DNA from: Dyadobacter fermentans
Lineage (GTDB): Bacteria > Bacteroidota > Bacteroidia > Cytophagales > Spirosomataceae
DNA length: 35,263 nucleotides
Direction: 5' to 3'
NCBI RefSeq assembly: GCF_019924045.1
Contig: NZ_JAHXBN010000049.1
Location: forward strand, 1 to 35,263
Shown here: one piece after another, positions 8,558 to 16,821 of the stretch
Numbering within the stretch: position 1 is the first letter of the stretch
Layout: every line of letters starts with the position of its first letter
Program-made: the position numbers and the translations under genes
Notes under the pieces: model-generated
The model's database searches: none
What the model saw: only the letters and a program-made list of their open reading frames with translations
What the model was told of the DNA's origin: nothing

Positions 8558-9439
8558 ATGGTAAAAGAAGGCAATCCTATCATCCGCAACCATTACACCG
8601 CCGATCCAACGGTAATTGTCCATGAAGGAACGGTTTACTTGTACACCGGCCACGACGACCCGCCGGCCGGTACCGACGATTATTGCATGAACGACTGGCT
8701 CTGCTTTTCTTCCAATGACCTAATGCATTGGACCGAACATCCATCGCCCTTGAAAGCCACCGGGTTTCGATGGGCGAGTGGCGATGCCTACGCTTCAAAA
8801 GTGGTTAAATATCAGGGAAAGTTCTACTGGTTTGTGTCAGTGACACGCGCGGGCGGAAGCCACAAAGCAATTGGCGTCGCGGTTTCCGATGCTCCAACCG
8901 GGCCGTTCATGGATGCGAAAGGATCGGCATTGGTGACGCACGACATGCTGCCTGTTACCCAAAATGATAAAGCCAATCTTGATCCGACGGTGCTGATCGA
9001 TGACGATGGTCGTGCCTACCTGTTCTGGGGCAACGGACAATGCTATTTCGCCGAATTGAAAGGTAATTTGATTGAACTCGCCAGTGAAATTACTGTGGTA
9101 AGCCTCCCGGACTTTTCCGAAGGTGCGCACATCCATAAAAAGAACGGTATTTATTACCTGGCCTACGGCTACGGTTATCCCGAAAAAGTGGCCTATGCCA
9201 CAAGCCGGCACATCGAAGGCCCATGGGAGTTCAAAGGCATATTGAACGAAATCGCCGGAAACTGTGCAACAAACCGCCCGGCGATCGTCGAATTCAACGG
9301 CGCAGATTACTTTTTCTATCACAATGGCGCATTACCCGAAGGCGGCAGCCACCGCCGCTCCGTGTGCGTTGACCGGTTGTATTATGAGGAAGATGGTTCA
9401 ATGCGAAGGGTGGTGATGACAACCGAAGGTGTTCGATAA
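8558..9439 (+). CDS. Cytoplasmic GH43 enzyme (beta-xylosidase/alpha-L-arabinofuranosidase type)
   Basis: The 293-residue protein is a single five-bladed-propeller GH43 domain. Candidate catalytic residues are visible: the base D16 (TADPTV), the pKa-tuning D142 (NLDPTVLIDDDG) and the acid E188 (FSEGAHIHKKNG). The family cleaves xylose or arabinofuranose from plant glycans or oligosaccharides; the sequence most resembles the GH43_1-type group. There is no signal peptide, so it probably processes imported oligosaccharides. The frame is open back to 8426, but I prefer the ATG at 8558 because the family begins just before NPIIRNHYTADP and the 44 upstream residues look like translated non-coding DNA. 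No promoter element was recognised. It stands alone, with a hairpin cluster downstream. Confidence 0.87.
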   Translation: MVKEGNPIIRNHYTADPTVIVHEGTVYLYTGHDDPPAGTDDYCMNDWLCFSSNDLMHWTEHPSPLKATGFRWASGDAYASKVVKYQGKFYWFVSVTRAGGSHKAIGVAVSDAPTGPFMDAKGSALVTHDMLPVTQNDKANLDPTVLIDDDGRAYLFWGNGQCYFAELKGNLIELASEITVVSLPDFSEGAHIHKKNGIYYLAYGYGYPEKVAYATSRHIEGPWEFKGILNEIAGNCATNRPAIVEFNGADYFFYHNGALPEGGSHRRSVCVDRLYYEEDGSMRRVVMTTEGVR

Positions 9440-9735
9440 TACACCGCTCATTCATTGTTGTTGCATGCCTGACGGCATTCGGGAGGGCGATTGACCGCAG
9501 TTGTTACCAATATTACATCGCTAACGCGATTTTTGCATTTACTGACCTTAACGCTTTCATCTCGCCTCATCACGTGTCGTCAGGCGTAACATTATATCGC
9601 CCACGCTATTTATTTACCGCAGGAAATTGCCGTCGACAGTGCAGAACAGTGCCGTCAGGCACATAACATTGGTAGTAGGAAAATCGACAAGCCAATTAAA
9701 ATGCCGTAGGCATGTAACAACAGTTCTGAAAGCAG
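9440..9735. repeat. Intergenic hairpin cluster (extragenic palindrome family)
   Basis: No gene is visible here. Four small hairpins share a design: ATGCC/GGCAT at 9465-9478, ATCGC/GCGAT at 9517-9530 with ACCAATATTAC before it, GTGCC/GGCAC at 9649-9662 with ATAACATTGGTAG after it, and ATGCC/GGCAT at 9701-9713 with TGTAAC after it. Loops are 3-4 bases. The first two and the last two point in opposite directions. The same modules occur at 34214-34400 and 34849-35032. The stretch 9541-9640 between them holds weaker, decayed-looking relatives. Confidence 0.8.
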
Positions 9736-9795
9736 GCAGGACCAGATCGCATAAGTTTATTTTTTATATAGTATATAGGATATATAGAATAAATA

Positions 9796-9803
9796 TATTT
9801 TTG
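9796..9803 (+). promoter_or_regulatory. Candidate -7 element for the sulfatase gene
   Basis: TATTTTTG fits TAnnTTTG and follows a strongly AT-rich stretch (9750-9800) of repeated TATATAG-like words that could act as an upstream element. Transcription would begin near 9810, about 30 bases before the ATG. Confidence 0.5.
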
Positions 9804-9840
9804 TGGCCAAACATCTCTTGTTACACCATTTTCCAAAATC

Positions 9841-11493
9841 ATGAAGACCTCTGCATTTTTGGCCCTGGCACTGATGACCTTCTCCGGTGTCGCGGCGCAA
9901 AAGAAACCAGCGCCGAAAGGCCCGGACGGCCGTCCGAATATCATCCTGATCATGGTCGACGACCTGGGCTACTCCGACATCGGTGCGTACGGATCTGAAA
10001 TCAAGACTCCGAATATCGACCAGCTTGCCGGAGAGGGCATCCGCTTTCGCGAGTTTTACAACAATTCCATTTGTGCGCCTACGCGGGCGTCGCTCATTAC
10101 GGGCCAGTACCCGCATAAGGCCGGAGTAGGGTATTTTAATGTGAATCTGGGTTTGCCGGCTTACCAGGGCTATCTCAATAAGGAGTCGCTCACATTCGGC
10201 GAGGTGCTACGCAATGCAGGTTACAGCACGTTGTTGAGCGGCAAGTGGCACGTCGGCAATGACAGTATCGCGTGGCCTAACCAACGCGGGTTCGACCGCT
10301 TCTATGGGTTCATCAATGGCGCCAGCAATTATTATGACCTTGGCCAATACGGCAAGGGGCCGGCGGTGGAGCTGGTGGAGAACAACAAGCGCATTAACCT
10401 CCCACCGGACAAATACCTGACCGACGAGATCACCGATCACGCGCTGGGTTTCCTCGATGAGCAAAGCAAAACGGCCAAGCCGTTCTTCCTGTACCTGGCT
10501 TACAACGCTCCGCACTGGCCGCTGCAAGCCCCCGAATCGGATATTGCCAGATACAAAGGCAGGTACAGCATTGGCTGGGATTCGCTGCGCAATGAGCGCA
10601 TCCAACGCCAGAAAGCGCTCGGTATAGCCGATCCGAAGCAGGCAATCGCCGCCCGCGACAAGGACGTAACACCTTGGGACAATGTGCCTTATGATGAAAA
10701 ACTACTTTGGGAGCGTAAAATGGAGATTTACGCGGCCATGGTCGACCGGGTGGATCAGAACATCGGCAAGCTCCGCGAGAAGCTGAAAGCGTTGAAGAAG
10801 GACGATAACACGCTGATTGTCTTCATTTCCGATAACGGAGCACAAGGCGGCTACGCGGGTGCGTCGCCCCGCAGGCCACAGCGCAACACCGGCCCCGCAG
10901 GTACGGCAGGTTCGTATGTGTACCAGGATCAGCCCTGGGCGTATGTTTCCAACACACCCCATTCGGCCTATAAAAACAACATGCACGAGGGTGGTATTAG
11001 CGCACCTTTCATTGCCTGGTTTCCAAAACAGATTAAGGGCGGACAAATCGTAAAAGGTACCGGTCACCTGATCGACCTCGCGCCGACTTTCTATGACCTT
11101 GCCAAAGCGGCGTATCCTGCTACCGAGAAAGGTATTAATATCAACCCACTCCCTGGGAAGAGCCTCGTGCCTGTGCTCACGGGCAAGGCTGGCGAGGTAG
11201 ACCGCGGCGAGCCGATTTTTTGGGAACGTGCAGGCAACCGTGCCGTGAGGAAAGGCAAATGGAAAATCGTTTCGACTTACCCGGCCTACAAATGGGAGTT
11301 GTACGACCTGGAAACCGACCGCGGAGAAACTACCGACGTAGCTTCGGCGAACCCTAACGTGGTGGACCAGCTCTCGGCAGACTATTTCCGTTGGGCCGAG
11401 AAAACCGGGGTTGTCGATTACGAGAAGATTAAACCGGCTAACCCGATTGGCGGGCCGGAAGTACGACCGAATCGCAGGCCGCCGACTTTTTGA
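9841..11493 (+). CDS. Secreted arylsulfatase (S1 family)
   Basis: The 550-residue protein has a signal peptide (residues 1-20, ending GVAAQ). The sulfatase signature CAPTRASLITG has C78 in the position that is oxidised to formylglycine, so it needs a formylglycine-generating enzyme, which is not in this window. Metal ligands are visible as D40-D41 (MVDDLGYSD) and D331-N332 (ISDNGAQGG), with K135/H137 (SGKWHVG) and H225 (NAPHWPLQAP) as substrate-site residues. Length and order fit S1 arylsulfatases that strip sulfate esters from glycans or small aromatics. It stands alone between two hairpin clusters, so no neighbour points to a substrate. Confidence 0.93.
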   Translation: MKTSAFLALALMTFSGVAAQKKPAPKGPDGRPNIILIMVDDLGYSDIGAYGSEIKTPNIDQLAGEGIRFREFYNNSICAPTRASLITGQYPHKAGVGYFNVNLGLPAYQGYLNKESLTFGEVLRNAGYSTLLSGKWHVGNDSIAWPNQRGFDRFYGFINGASNYYDLGQYGKGPAVELVENNKRINLPPDKYLTDEITDHALGFLDEQSKTAKPFFLYLAYNAPHWPLQAPESDIARYKGRYSIGWDSLRNERIQRQKALGIADPKQAIAARDKDVTPWDNVPYDEKLLWERKMEIYAAMVDRVDQNIGKLREKLKALKKDDNTLIVFISDNGAQGGYAGASPRRPQRNTGPAGTAGSYVYQDQPWAYVSNTPHSAYKNNMHEGGISAPFIAWFPKQIKGGQIVKGTGHLIDLAPTFYDLAKAAYPATEKGININPLPGKSLVPVLTGKAGEVDRGEPIFWERAGNRAVRKGKWKIVSTYPAYKWELYDLETDRGETTDVASANPNVVDQLSADYFRWAEKTGVVDYEKIKPANPIGGPEVRPNRRPPTF

Positions 11494-11677
11494 TGCTGGT
11501 GCAAATCTAACGCTGGTGCAAATCTCTTGATTTGCATACACTATCCGCAGGCCTCCGGCCGATCCATACTGCAACCGGTTTGCGGTACTGACCAGCCGGA
11601 GGCCTGCGAATCCAAGTCACGAAGGTCCACCTTCGTGCCATTCCCTACGAGGGAGAGCCTTCGCGCCATTTGGGTGC
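11494..11677. repeat. Hairpin cluster between convergent genes
   Basis: Three clear inverted repeats lie between the sulfatase and AraC genes. GCAAATC/GATTTGC occupies 11518-11535 with a 4-base loop. A 14-bp perfect pair, CGCAGGCCTCCGGC and its complement, spans 11546-11559 and 11595-11608 and encloses AACCGGTT. CACGAAG/CTTCGTG lies at 11618-11637. The first hairpin and the GGAGGCCTGC core recur at 34470-34508 and 35101-35138. They may end transcription from both sides, though no long T run follows. Confidence 0.8.
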
Positions 11678-12475
11678 TCACTCCGTTGGGGAATATCCAA
11701 ACTGCTTCTTGAATGCAAACCCGAAATGCGAAAGGTTTTCGAACCCGGCTTCGAGGTAAACTTCCGACGGCCGTCGTTTCTTTTCGCGGATGAGGTAATG
11801 TGCGAGGTCGAGCCTTTTTTCGGTGAGCCATTTCTGCGGCGTGGTTTGGAAAGTCCTTTTAAAATCACGCTTGAAAGTGGTGAGACTGCGCCCGGTGAGG
11901 TAGCCGAACTTGCTCATGGGCAGGTTGTACATATAATGCTGCTCCATGAAGTCGGCCAGGTTGATCTTGCCCGGCTGTCCGAAATCTGCCAGCAAATGGT
12001 CGATATCGGGCATGAGCGTTCTCAGAATGGTAATCGCTTCTTCTATTTTCATGGCGGCCAGTGCTTCCGGCAGCGGGTCGCGCAGGTCGAAATAGGGGAC
12101 CAGCGAGGCCAGGCAGCTTTGCAGCAGCGGGTGTTTGTCGAATCTCCGGAACCCGGGCTTGGTTACCGGTTTCACCTCCACCTTATTTTTGGCATAATAG
12201 GCTTCCAATCGCTGCGAAGTCAAATGCATGACGACCGATTGATGAGGCAAACCGTCCTTCGGATAACTGATTACCGTTACCAGCTCATGCCTAGGAAAGA
12301 ATACGGTATCCCCGGTGCCGAACAGGTGCGTTTTTCCACCCTGGATGATCTTCGTTTCTCCTGAAATAAGCCAGACCAGTAAATGCTCTTCAAAAAGCAC
12401 GTCGCTTTTATGAAAATGCTCGGTAAAACCGGAGATTTTCAGATCGGGATGAATGTAATGTGCCTCGTGTGCCAC
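11678..12475 (-). CDS. AraC-family transcriptional regulator
   Basis: The 265-residue protein has an N-terminal cupin-like sensing region (about 1-150; GGKTHLFGTGDTVFFPRHE) and a C-terminal AraC DNA-binding domain (about 165-265) with two helix-turn-helix units. The first is in MSKFGYLTGRSLTTFKRDFK. The second carries the hallmark pattern VYLEAGFENLSHFGFAFKKQ, ending in FGYSPTE. It starts at a GTG six bases after the SDR stop; no ATG fits better, so translation is probably coupled. As the second gene of an SDR-regulator operon it most likely controls that operon. The inducer is unknown. Confidence 0.9.
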   Translation of the reverse strand: MAHEAHYIHPDLKISGFTEHFHKSDVLFEEHLLVWLISGETKIIQGGKTHLFGTGDTVFFPRHELVTVISYPKDGLPHQSVVMHLTSQRLEAYYAKNKVEVKPVTKPGFRRFDKHPLLQSCLASLVPYFDLRDPLPEALAAMKIEEAITILRTLMPDIDHLLADFGQPGKINLADFMEQHYMYNLPMSKFGYLTGRSLTTFKRDFKRTFQTTPQKWLTEKRLDLAHYLIREKKRRPSEVYLEAGFENLSHFGFAFKKQFGYSPTE

Positions 12476-12481
12476 AGCGGT

Positions 12482-13513
12482 TCAATTGGTTTCAAAAGTA
12501 ATGCCTGTCATTTGCTCGCTCAAAGTCCAAAGTCTGCGGGCATTTTCCGGGTCGATGGAGTAGGGTTTCACGCCCCGCAATGTCAACGGCTGGTCGTAAC
12601 GGTGCTCGATGTCGCCGTGATCGATCTCGGAAACATCGGCGTTCTCGCAATACAGCCCGCCCTGGTTTTCCAGCTGCGGACTGGTGGCGCACCAAACGGT
12701 GGTGGCCGCGCCCTGCGGGATGGTTTTCAGCTTCTGAGCCACTTCCGGGTAAATGTTGCCGTCGGCATCGTGGGTGCCCATTTGCTGAAAAAGGGCCATC
12801 GGCGCCACTCGGCCAAGGTCCGTACCGTTCACCGATCCCGGATGCAGTGCAAATGCACGGACGCCGAATGCCTTCCCACGACGGTCGAGCTCGACAGCAA
12901 AGAGGTTATTGGCCGTTTTCGATTGTCCGTAGCCCATCAGCGTTTCGTACTCCCGGTTTTCAAAATTAGGGTCTTCAAAATCAAAGGGCGCAATATGGTG
13001 GCCGAACGATGATACGCTGATCACCCTTGCATGCCCGGCCTGTTTCAATGCGGGCCAGAGCCGTGCCGTCAACTGAAAATGCCCCAGGTGGTTGGTCGAC
13101 AGCTGCGATTCAAACCCACGGGCGTCGCGTTGAAGCGGTACCCACATAATACCTGCATTGTTGACCAATATATCCAGTGAACGGCCGCTTTGCAAGAACT
13201 TTCGGGCAAAACTGTCAATCGAAGCCGGATCCATCAGGTCCAGCGATTCTACGGTTGTATTGGCGATGCCGCTTACATTACGGGTAGCTTTGGCGAGGTC
13301 GCGGGCGGGTACGATAACTTGCGCACCTGCTTCCGCGAATACACGCACTGTTTCGAGGCCGATGCCCGCATAGCCACCGGTAACAATGATCGTTTTTCCG
13401 GTGAGGTCAATGCCCTTGATCACTTCTTCGGCGGTAGAAAAAGCGTCGAAGCCCGAGCCTAGCGGCCGTTGGTAATGATTTGATTGAACGGTGGTTGTTG
13501 CTGAATGTTCCAT
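12482..13513 (-). CDS. Short-chain dehydrogenase/reductase
   Basis: The 343-residue protein is a classical SDR with a longer than usual N-terminus. It shows the nucleotide-binding TGGYAGIG at residues 45-52, NNAG at 118-121, a serine in ISVSS near 167 and the catalytic Y195/K199 pair in YGQSK. R71 and the PARD context after the second strand suggest NADP(H) preference, which is inference. Such enzymes oxidise or reduce alcohol and carbonyl groups; its length resembles retinol-dehydrogenase-like or WW-domain-oxidoreductase-like SDRs. It has no signal peptide. The downstream AraC gene is six bases away on the same strand, and a -7 element sits just before the start. Confidence 0.92.
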   Translation of the reverse strand: MEHSATTTVQSNHYQRPLGSGFDAFSTAEEVIKGIDLTGKTIIVTGGYAGIGLETVRVFAEAGAQVIVPARDLAKATRNVSGIANTTVESLDLMDPASIDSFARKFLQSGRSLDILVNNAGIMWVPLQRDARGFESQLSTNHLGHFQLTARLWPALKQAGHARVISVSSFGHHIAPFDFEDPNFENREYETLMGYGQSKTANNLFAVELDRRGKAFGVRAFALHPGSVNGTDLGRVAPMALFQQMGTHDADGNIYPEVAQKLKTIPQGAATTVWCATSPQLENQGGLYCENADVSEIDHGDIEHRYDQPLTLRGVKPYSIDPENARRLWTLSEQMTGITFETN

Positions 13514-13538
13514 AAGAATCTGATGGTTTGTGATGGAA

Positions 13539-13546
13539 CAAAATTA
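13539..13546 (-). promoter_or_regulatory. Candidate -7 element for the SDR-AraC operon
   Basis: On the minus strand TAATTTTG fits TAnnTTTG. Transcription would start near 13532, leaving about 19 bases before the ATG. Two direct repeats lie upstream of it at 13568-13601. Confidence 0.5.
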
Positions 13547-13567
13547 GCCGGCCCGGCTTCGAAGGGT

Positions 13568-13601
13568 TTTGTTTTAAAGGCCGATTTTATTTGTTTTAAA
13601 G
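13568..13601. promoter_or_regulatory. Candidate AraC operator: two 12-bp direct repeats
   Basis: TTTGTTTTAAAG occurs at 13568-13579 and again at 13590-13601, start-to-start distance 22 bases, about two DNA turns. Both copies are followed by a purine and CC. The pair lies just upstream of the predicted SDR-AraC promoter. Direct repeats two turns apart are what an AraC-type protein with two HTH units per monomer usually binds. Confidence 0.5.
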
Positions 13602-13679
13602 ACCACCCGAAACAAAACGGTCAGCGCACGCAGTAAATGGCGGTCCGCAAGCCTTTCTAGTAGCAAAAAGCATGTCAAA

Positions 13680-14687
13680 ATGATCCTGAACGTTTTCAAA
13701 AATGCTCTGTACGCATGCGTCGTAACGCTATATGTAACGGGCAAAATAATCGCACAAAATACAGCTCCGACCCTGAAAACCGACGTGCCGCTGGATTCCA
13801 TTCGCCTTAGCGACCCGTTTATCCTGGGCGATAAGCCTACCCAAACATATTATATGACCGGTACCGGTGGCAAACTTTGGAAAAGCAGGGATCTCAGGAA
13901 ATGGACAGGTCCATTCAACGTCGCGCAGATCGATCCGAAATCGTGGATGGGGCCGACACCGATGATATGGGCGGCCGAGTTACATGCCTACAATGGCAAA
14001 TATTACTACTTCGCCACATTTACCAATAAGGCCATCAAACTTGGAGAAGGTCTCGAACGCCGCGCGTGCCATGTGCTCGTAAGCGACCAGCCCGACGGGC
14101 CATATGTGCCCATGAAGGACTCTATCTATCTCCCGGCGGATAAACTGACACTGGACGCCACCCTATGGACCGACACAGACCACAAGCCGTACATGATTTT
14201 CTGCCACGAATGGCTGCAAAACGATAATGGGACGATCGAGAAAATCGCATTGAAACCCGACTTCAGCGGTACTACCGGCTCTCCGAAGCTACTTTTTCGG
14301 GCGAGCGACTCACCATGGAGCCGTGAGCGAAATAAGGATGGGTCGGATCGTCCCAATAAGGTCACTGATGGTCCATGGCTCTTCCGTACCCAAACCGGGA
14401 AGCTGGGCATGCTCTGGACCAGCTGGATTTATGACGTTTACACCCAGGGCGTTGCTTATTCCCAAAGCGGTACGCTCGATGGTCCGTGGATCCAGGAAAA
14501 AGAGCCCATTACCCCGCCTAATTTTGGACACGGGATGCTGTTCCGCACATTCGATGGGAAACCGCTGATGGCTATTCACAGTCATAAAAGCGTAAATGGC
14601 CGGACAGTGCGCTACCCGAAACTTTTTGAGGTGGATGATTCGGGTGATAAACTGGTGATTGGAAAGCAACTGGTCGACGGAAGATAA
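13680..14687 (+). CDS. Secreted GH43-like glycosidase
   Basis: The 335-residue protein has an N-terminal hydrophobic signal (residues 1 to about 25, KIIAQN) and a GH43-type propeller. The base is probably D45 (LSDPFILG) and the pKa modulator D159 (TLDATLWTD). At the usual general-acid position the motif is VTDGPWLF (D230) rather than EGP; E177 in FCHEWLQ is an alternative acid. This pattern fits a subgroup of GH43-like Bacteroidota proteins, so activity cannot be assumed. It would act outside the inner membrane on arabinose- or xylose-containing glycans. It is divergent from the SDR operon with 166 bases between, and no clear promoter was seen on its own strand. Confidence 0.8.
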   Translation: MILNVFKNALYACVVTLYVTGKIIAQNTAPTLKTDVPLDSIRLSDPFILGDKPTQTYYMTGTGGKLWKSRDLRKWTGPFNVAQIDPKSWMGPTPMIWAAELHAYNGKYYYFATFTNKAIKLGEGLERRACHVLVSDQPDGPYVPMKDSIYLPADKLTLDATLWTDTDHKPYMIFCHEWLQNDNGTIEKIALKPDFSGTTGSPKLLFRASDSPWSRERNKDGSDRPNKVTDGPWLFRTQTGKLGMLWTSWIYDVYTQGVAYSQSGTLDGPWIQEKEPITPPNFGHGMLFRTFDGKPLMAIHSHKSVNGRTVRYPKLFEVDDSGDKLVIGKQLVDGR

Positions 14688-14768
14688 GTATCTGTTTCCG
14701 CCTGGTAATCGGATTAACGTTCGGGTTTCGAGGGAGTTAAATTGGGTTTCAACCAAAATCCACCTCCC

Positions 14769-15218
14769 ATGCTCGAAGTTGTTGTAGTGCTGGTTATCAT
14801 CGCATTGGTGCTGCTTTTTTTGCGCGCCGGTAGGCAGAACACGATTGTTTACAGAAAAAAAGTAGCCCCGACTGACCGGGGATACTCGATCAGAGATCAT
14901 CCCCGTGCTTTCGGTCAGTCCACTACTTCCGATTATTATCCGGACAATACTTCGCCATCGGATCACACATTTCAGGAAGCATTGGCGTTCGGAGGAGGTG
15001 ATTTTGGAGGTGCCGGAGGGGGCGACTCCTATGACATTAGTCCAAATGATCCAATGAACAATGATTTCGTCAGTTTTGACGCAACTGCCGGCGATTTCTC
15101 CGATTCATGTGCCGAAGACAGCGATTTCAGTAGCAGTGATTCCGGGATGAATGATTCCGGCAGCAGCGATTCCTGTTCCGATTCTTCGGGCGATAACACG
15201 ACTTTTTCGGGTGACTAG
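14769..15218 (+). CDS. Membrane-anchored Asp/Ser-rich acidic protein, unknown function
   Basis: I do not recognise this 149-residue protein. It begins with one membrane helix (MLEVVVVLVIIALVLLFL, residues 1-18), then a short basic stretch (RAGRQNTIVYRKK), a glycine-rich linker near residues 75-87 and a C-terminal third made mostly of S, D, N and G. The likely topology is an anchored protein with an acidic, disordered tail. I chose the ATG at 14769; an in-frame TTG at 14742 would put nine hydrophilic residues before the helix. A GC-rich dyad follows at 15235-15265. The next plus-strand gene, 83 bases on, encodes a very basic small protein. Confidence 0.65.
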   Translation: MLEVVVVLVIIALVLLFLRAGRQNTIVYRKKVAPTDRGYSIRDHPRAFGQSTTSDYYPDNTSPSDHTFQEALAFGGGDFGGAGGGDSYDISPNDPMNNDFVSFDATAGDFSDSCAEDSDFSSSDSGMNDSGSSDSCSDSSGDNTTFSGD

Positions 15219-15301
15219 TTCAATTCCGTTGGGGCAGCGCTGCCGCGGCAGTTCCACTGCGGCACAGATATTGACATATTGTTTTTTCAAAACAAAAAGA
15301 G

Positions 15302-15481
15302 ATGTCAACAACCCGAAAGAAAGGAACTGCGAAGCGTAACAGGCTTGGCGTTAAAAACTCGCTGGTAAATAATATCAATGCCCGCAAAAAGAAAGGCGCG
15401 TCGCGGTCGAAAAGCAAAAAGACAGTCAGTAAGAAGTCGTATGCTGCTATGAAGAAGAATTGGGGTAAGAAACGGCGTTAA
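15302..15481 (+). CDS. 59-residue highly basic protein, unknown function
   Basis: This short frame encodes 59 residues, of which 23 are lysine or arginine and none is acidic. It reads MSTTRKKGTAKRNRLG at the start and ends KKNWGKKRR, with a central conserved-looking part VKNSLVNNINARKK and a single tryptophan near the end. Composition suggests nucleic-acid binding, as in histone-like or ribosome-associated peptides, but I recognise no named family. Its stop TAA at 15479-15481 shares the TTAA with the stop of the opposing MFS gene. It lies 83 bases after the acidic membrane protein, so charge pairing between the two is possible but unproven. Confidence 0.65.
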   Translation: MSTTRKKGTAKRNRLGVKNSLVNNINARKKKGASRSKSKKTVSKKSYAAMKKNWGKKRR

Positions 15482-16674
15482 GGTGTTTTCGCTGGTGGTT
15501 TGGACGGGTCGCTGAACGCGAGTAGCACGGATATTAACCCAAATACAAAAAAACACAGCACAAGCGGAAATACTCCGTGGGTCATGAGGTGGCTCGTGAC
15601 AGAGCCGAGCGTAGCGCCTACAAAAAAGAAGCAGGTACCATATATGGCCGATGCCATTCCAGCCATATTACCCATCGGTTCCAGGGCCAACGCGCTGCTG
15701 TTCGGCTCCACGGCCAGATTAATCGCCAGCATCATCGTTACAGCGATGAAAAACAGGGGCATGCGCGGTGGATCGCCAAACGCCCAGGTGAATGCAAGTA
15801 GTGCTGCACCCACAATAGTGTAAATCACGAGAAGCCATTTGATCGTCCGCCGGGCACCGAACAGGGACGACAGGCGGGAGTTCAGCAAAGCGCACATGGA
15901 CATCATAGCACCCATACCGGCAAAAATCCAGGCGAAAAGCTCAGGTTTGCCGTAAATCTCTCCGACAATGTGTTCCGAACTGGATACGTAGGAGCTCAAC
16001 GCGGTGAAAAGCAGCGTCGTGACCGTCGTGTAGCGCAGGAATGTGCGGTTGCTGATCACCTGCGCGACGGAGCGTGTCACGTGCGCACGGTTGAGCGGTG
16101 TACGTTGCGTGGGCGGGAGCGATTCTTCGAGCCGCAGCGACCATAAGAACACGGCTACGGCGAACAATGGCGGTGCGAGAAATACCATTTTCCATGACCC
16201 TACCGACATAATAGCCAAGCCCAGAAATGGGGCAATCACAGGTGTGAACAGAAAAATTGTAAATATCAGCGACAGGATACGTGCCATTTCATCCCCCACA
16301 AAACGGTCGCGGACCCCTGCGATGGTGGTCATGAATACCGCAGAGGCACCCATACCGGCGAAAAAGCGTGCAGCAAGCATGGTGGGCAGATCGGGAGCGA
16401 ATGCGGCAATGACACCCCCGGCGATGTATAATGGAAACCCGATACGCAAAATAGCCAGGCGTCCGAAACGGTCGGAGAGGGCGCCGAAGAGGATCTGGGC
16501 CACCTGGCCCATAAAAAAGAAGGAAATGACCTGAGCGGTATCGGTAGAGTCGGCGCTCAGGCCGAAATGCCTCCGTACTTCACCGAATGCGGGCAGCATA
16601 ATATCAATGCCCAGGGCGGTGAGCGTCATTGTGCAGGCCGAAAGGGCGATGAACTCGCCGGATTTCATTTTCAT
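15478..16674 (-). CDS. MFS drug-efflux transporter, Bcr/CflA-like
   Basis: The 398-residue protein has about twelve membrane helices. The first carries the family pattern ALGIDIMLPAFGEV, and the loop between helices 2 and 3 has the MFS motif A as FGALSDRFGRL (near residue 65). The fifth helix shows the drug:proton antiporter-type FTPVIAPFLG. Members of the DHA1 Bcr/CflA group export chloramphenicol, bicyclomycin and other compounds using the proton gradient; the substrate here is unknown. It starts MKMKSGEF; the second ATG two codons on is equally possible. The gene is single, convergent with the small basic gene and divergent from a secreted protein gene. Confidence 0.9.
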   Translation of the reverse strand: MKMKSGEFIALSACTMTLTALGIDIMLPAFGEVRRHFGLSADSTDTAQVISFFFMGQVAQILFGALSDRFGRLAILRIGFPLYIAGGVIAAFAPDLPTMLAARFFAGMGASAVFMTTIAGVRDRFVGDEMARILSLIFTIFLFTPVIAPFLGLAIMSVGSWKMVFLAPPLFAVAVFLWSLRLEESLPPTQRTPLNRAHVTRSVAQVISNRTFLRYTTVTTLLFTALSSYVSSSEHIVGEIYGKPELFAWIFAGMGAMMSMCALLNSRLSSLFGARRTIKWLLVIYTIVGAALLAFTWAFGDPPRMPLFFIAVTMMLAINLAVEPNSSALALEPMGNMAGMASAIYGTCFFFVGATLGSVTSHLMTHGVFPLVLCFFVFGLISVLLAFSDPSKPPAKTP

Positions 16675-16821
16675 GGTGAGATGTTTCCGGTAAAGTTAAC
16701 CGGTTTGAGCAGTCGCATGAATGTGTAAACCAGACTTTTGCAAGGGGTAATCCGGACAAATTTGCGTGTGCAGGGCCCTTGAAAGATGTTTGTATTAAAT
16801 AAATAAGTAATTGGAAAAATA

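Noticed and set aside
10702..11574. 290-codon minus-strand frame across the sulfatase
   Set aside because: Antisense shadow of a gene with intact sulfatase motifs; it runs on into a hairpin cluster.
15235..15265. GC-rich dyad after the acidic protein as a terminator
   Set aside because: The T run comes about 20 bases after the stem, so it does not have the form of an intrinsic terminator.
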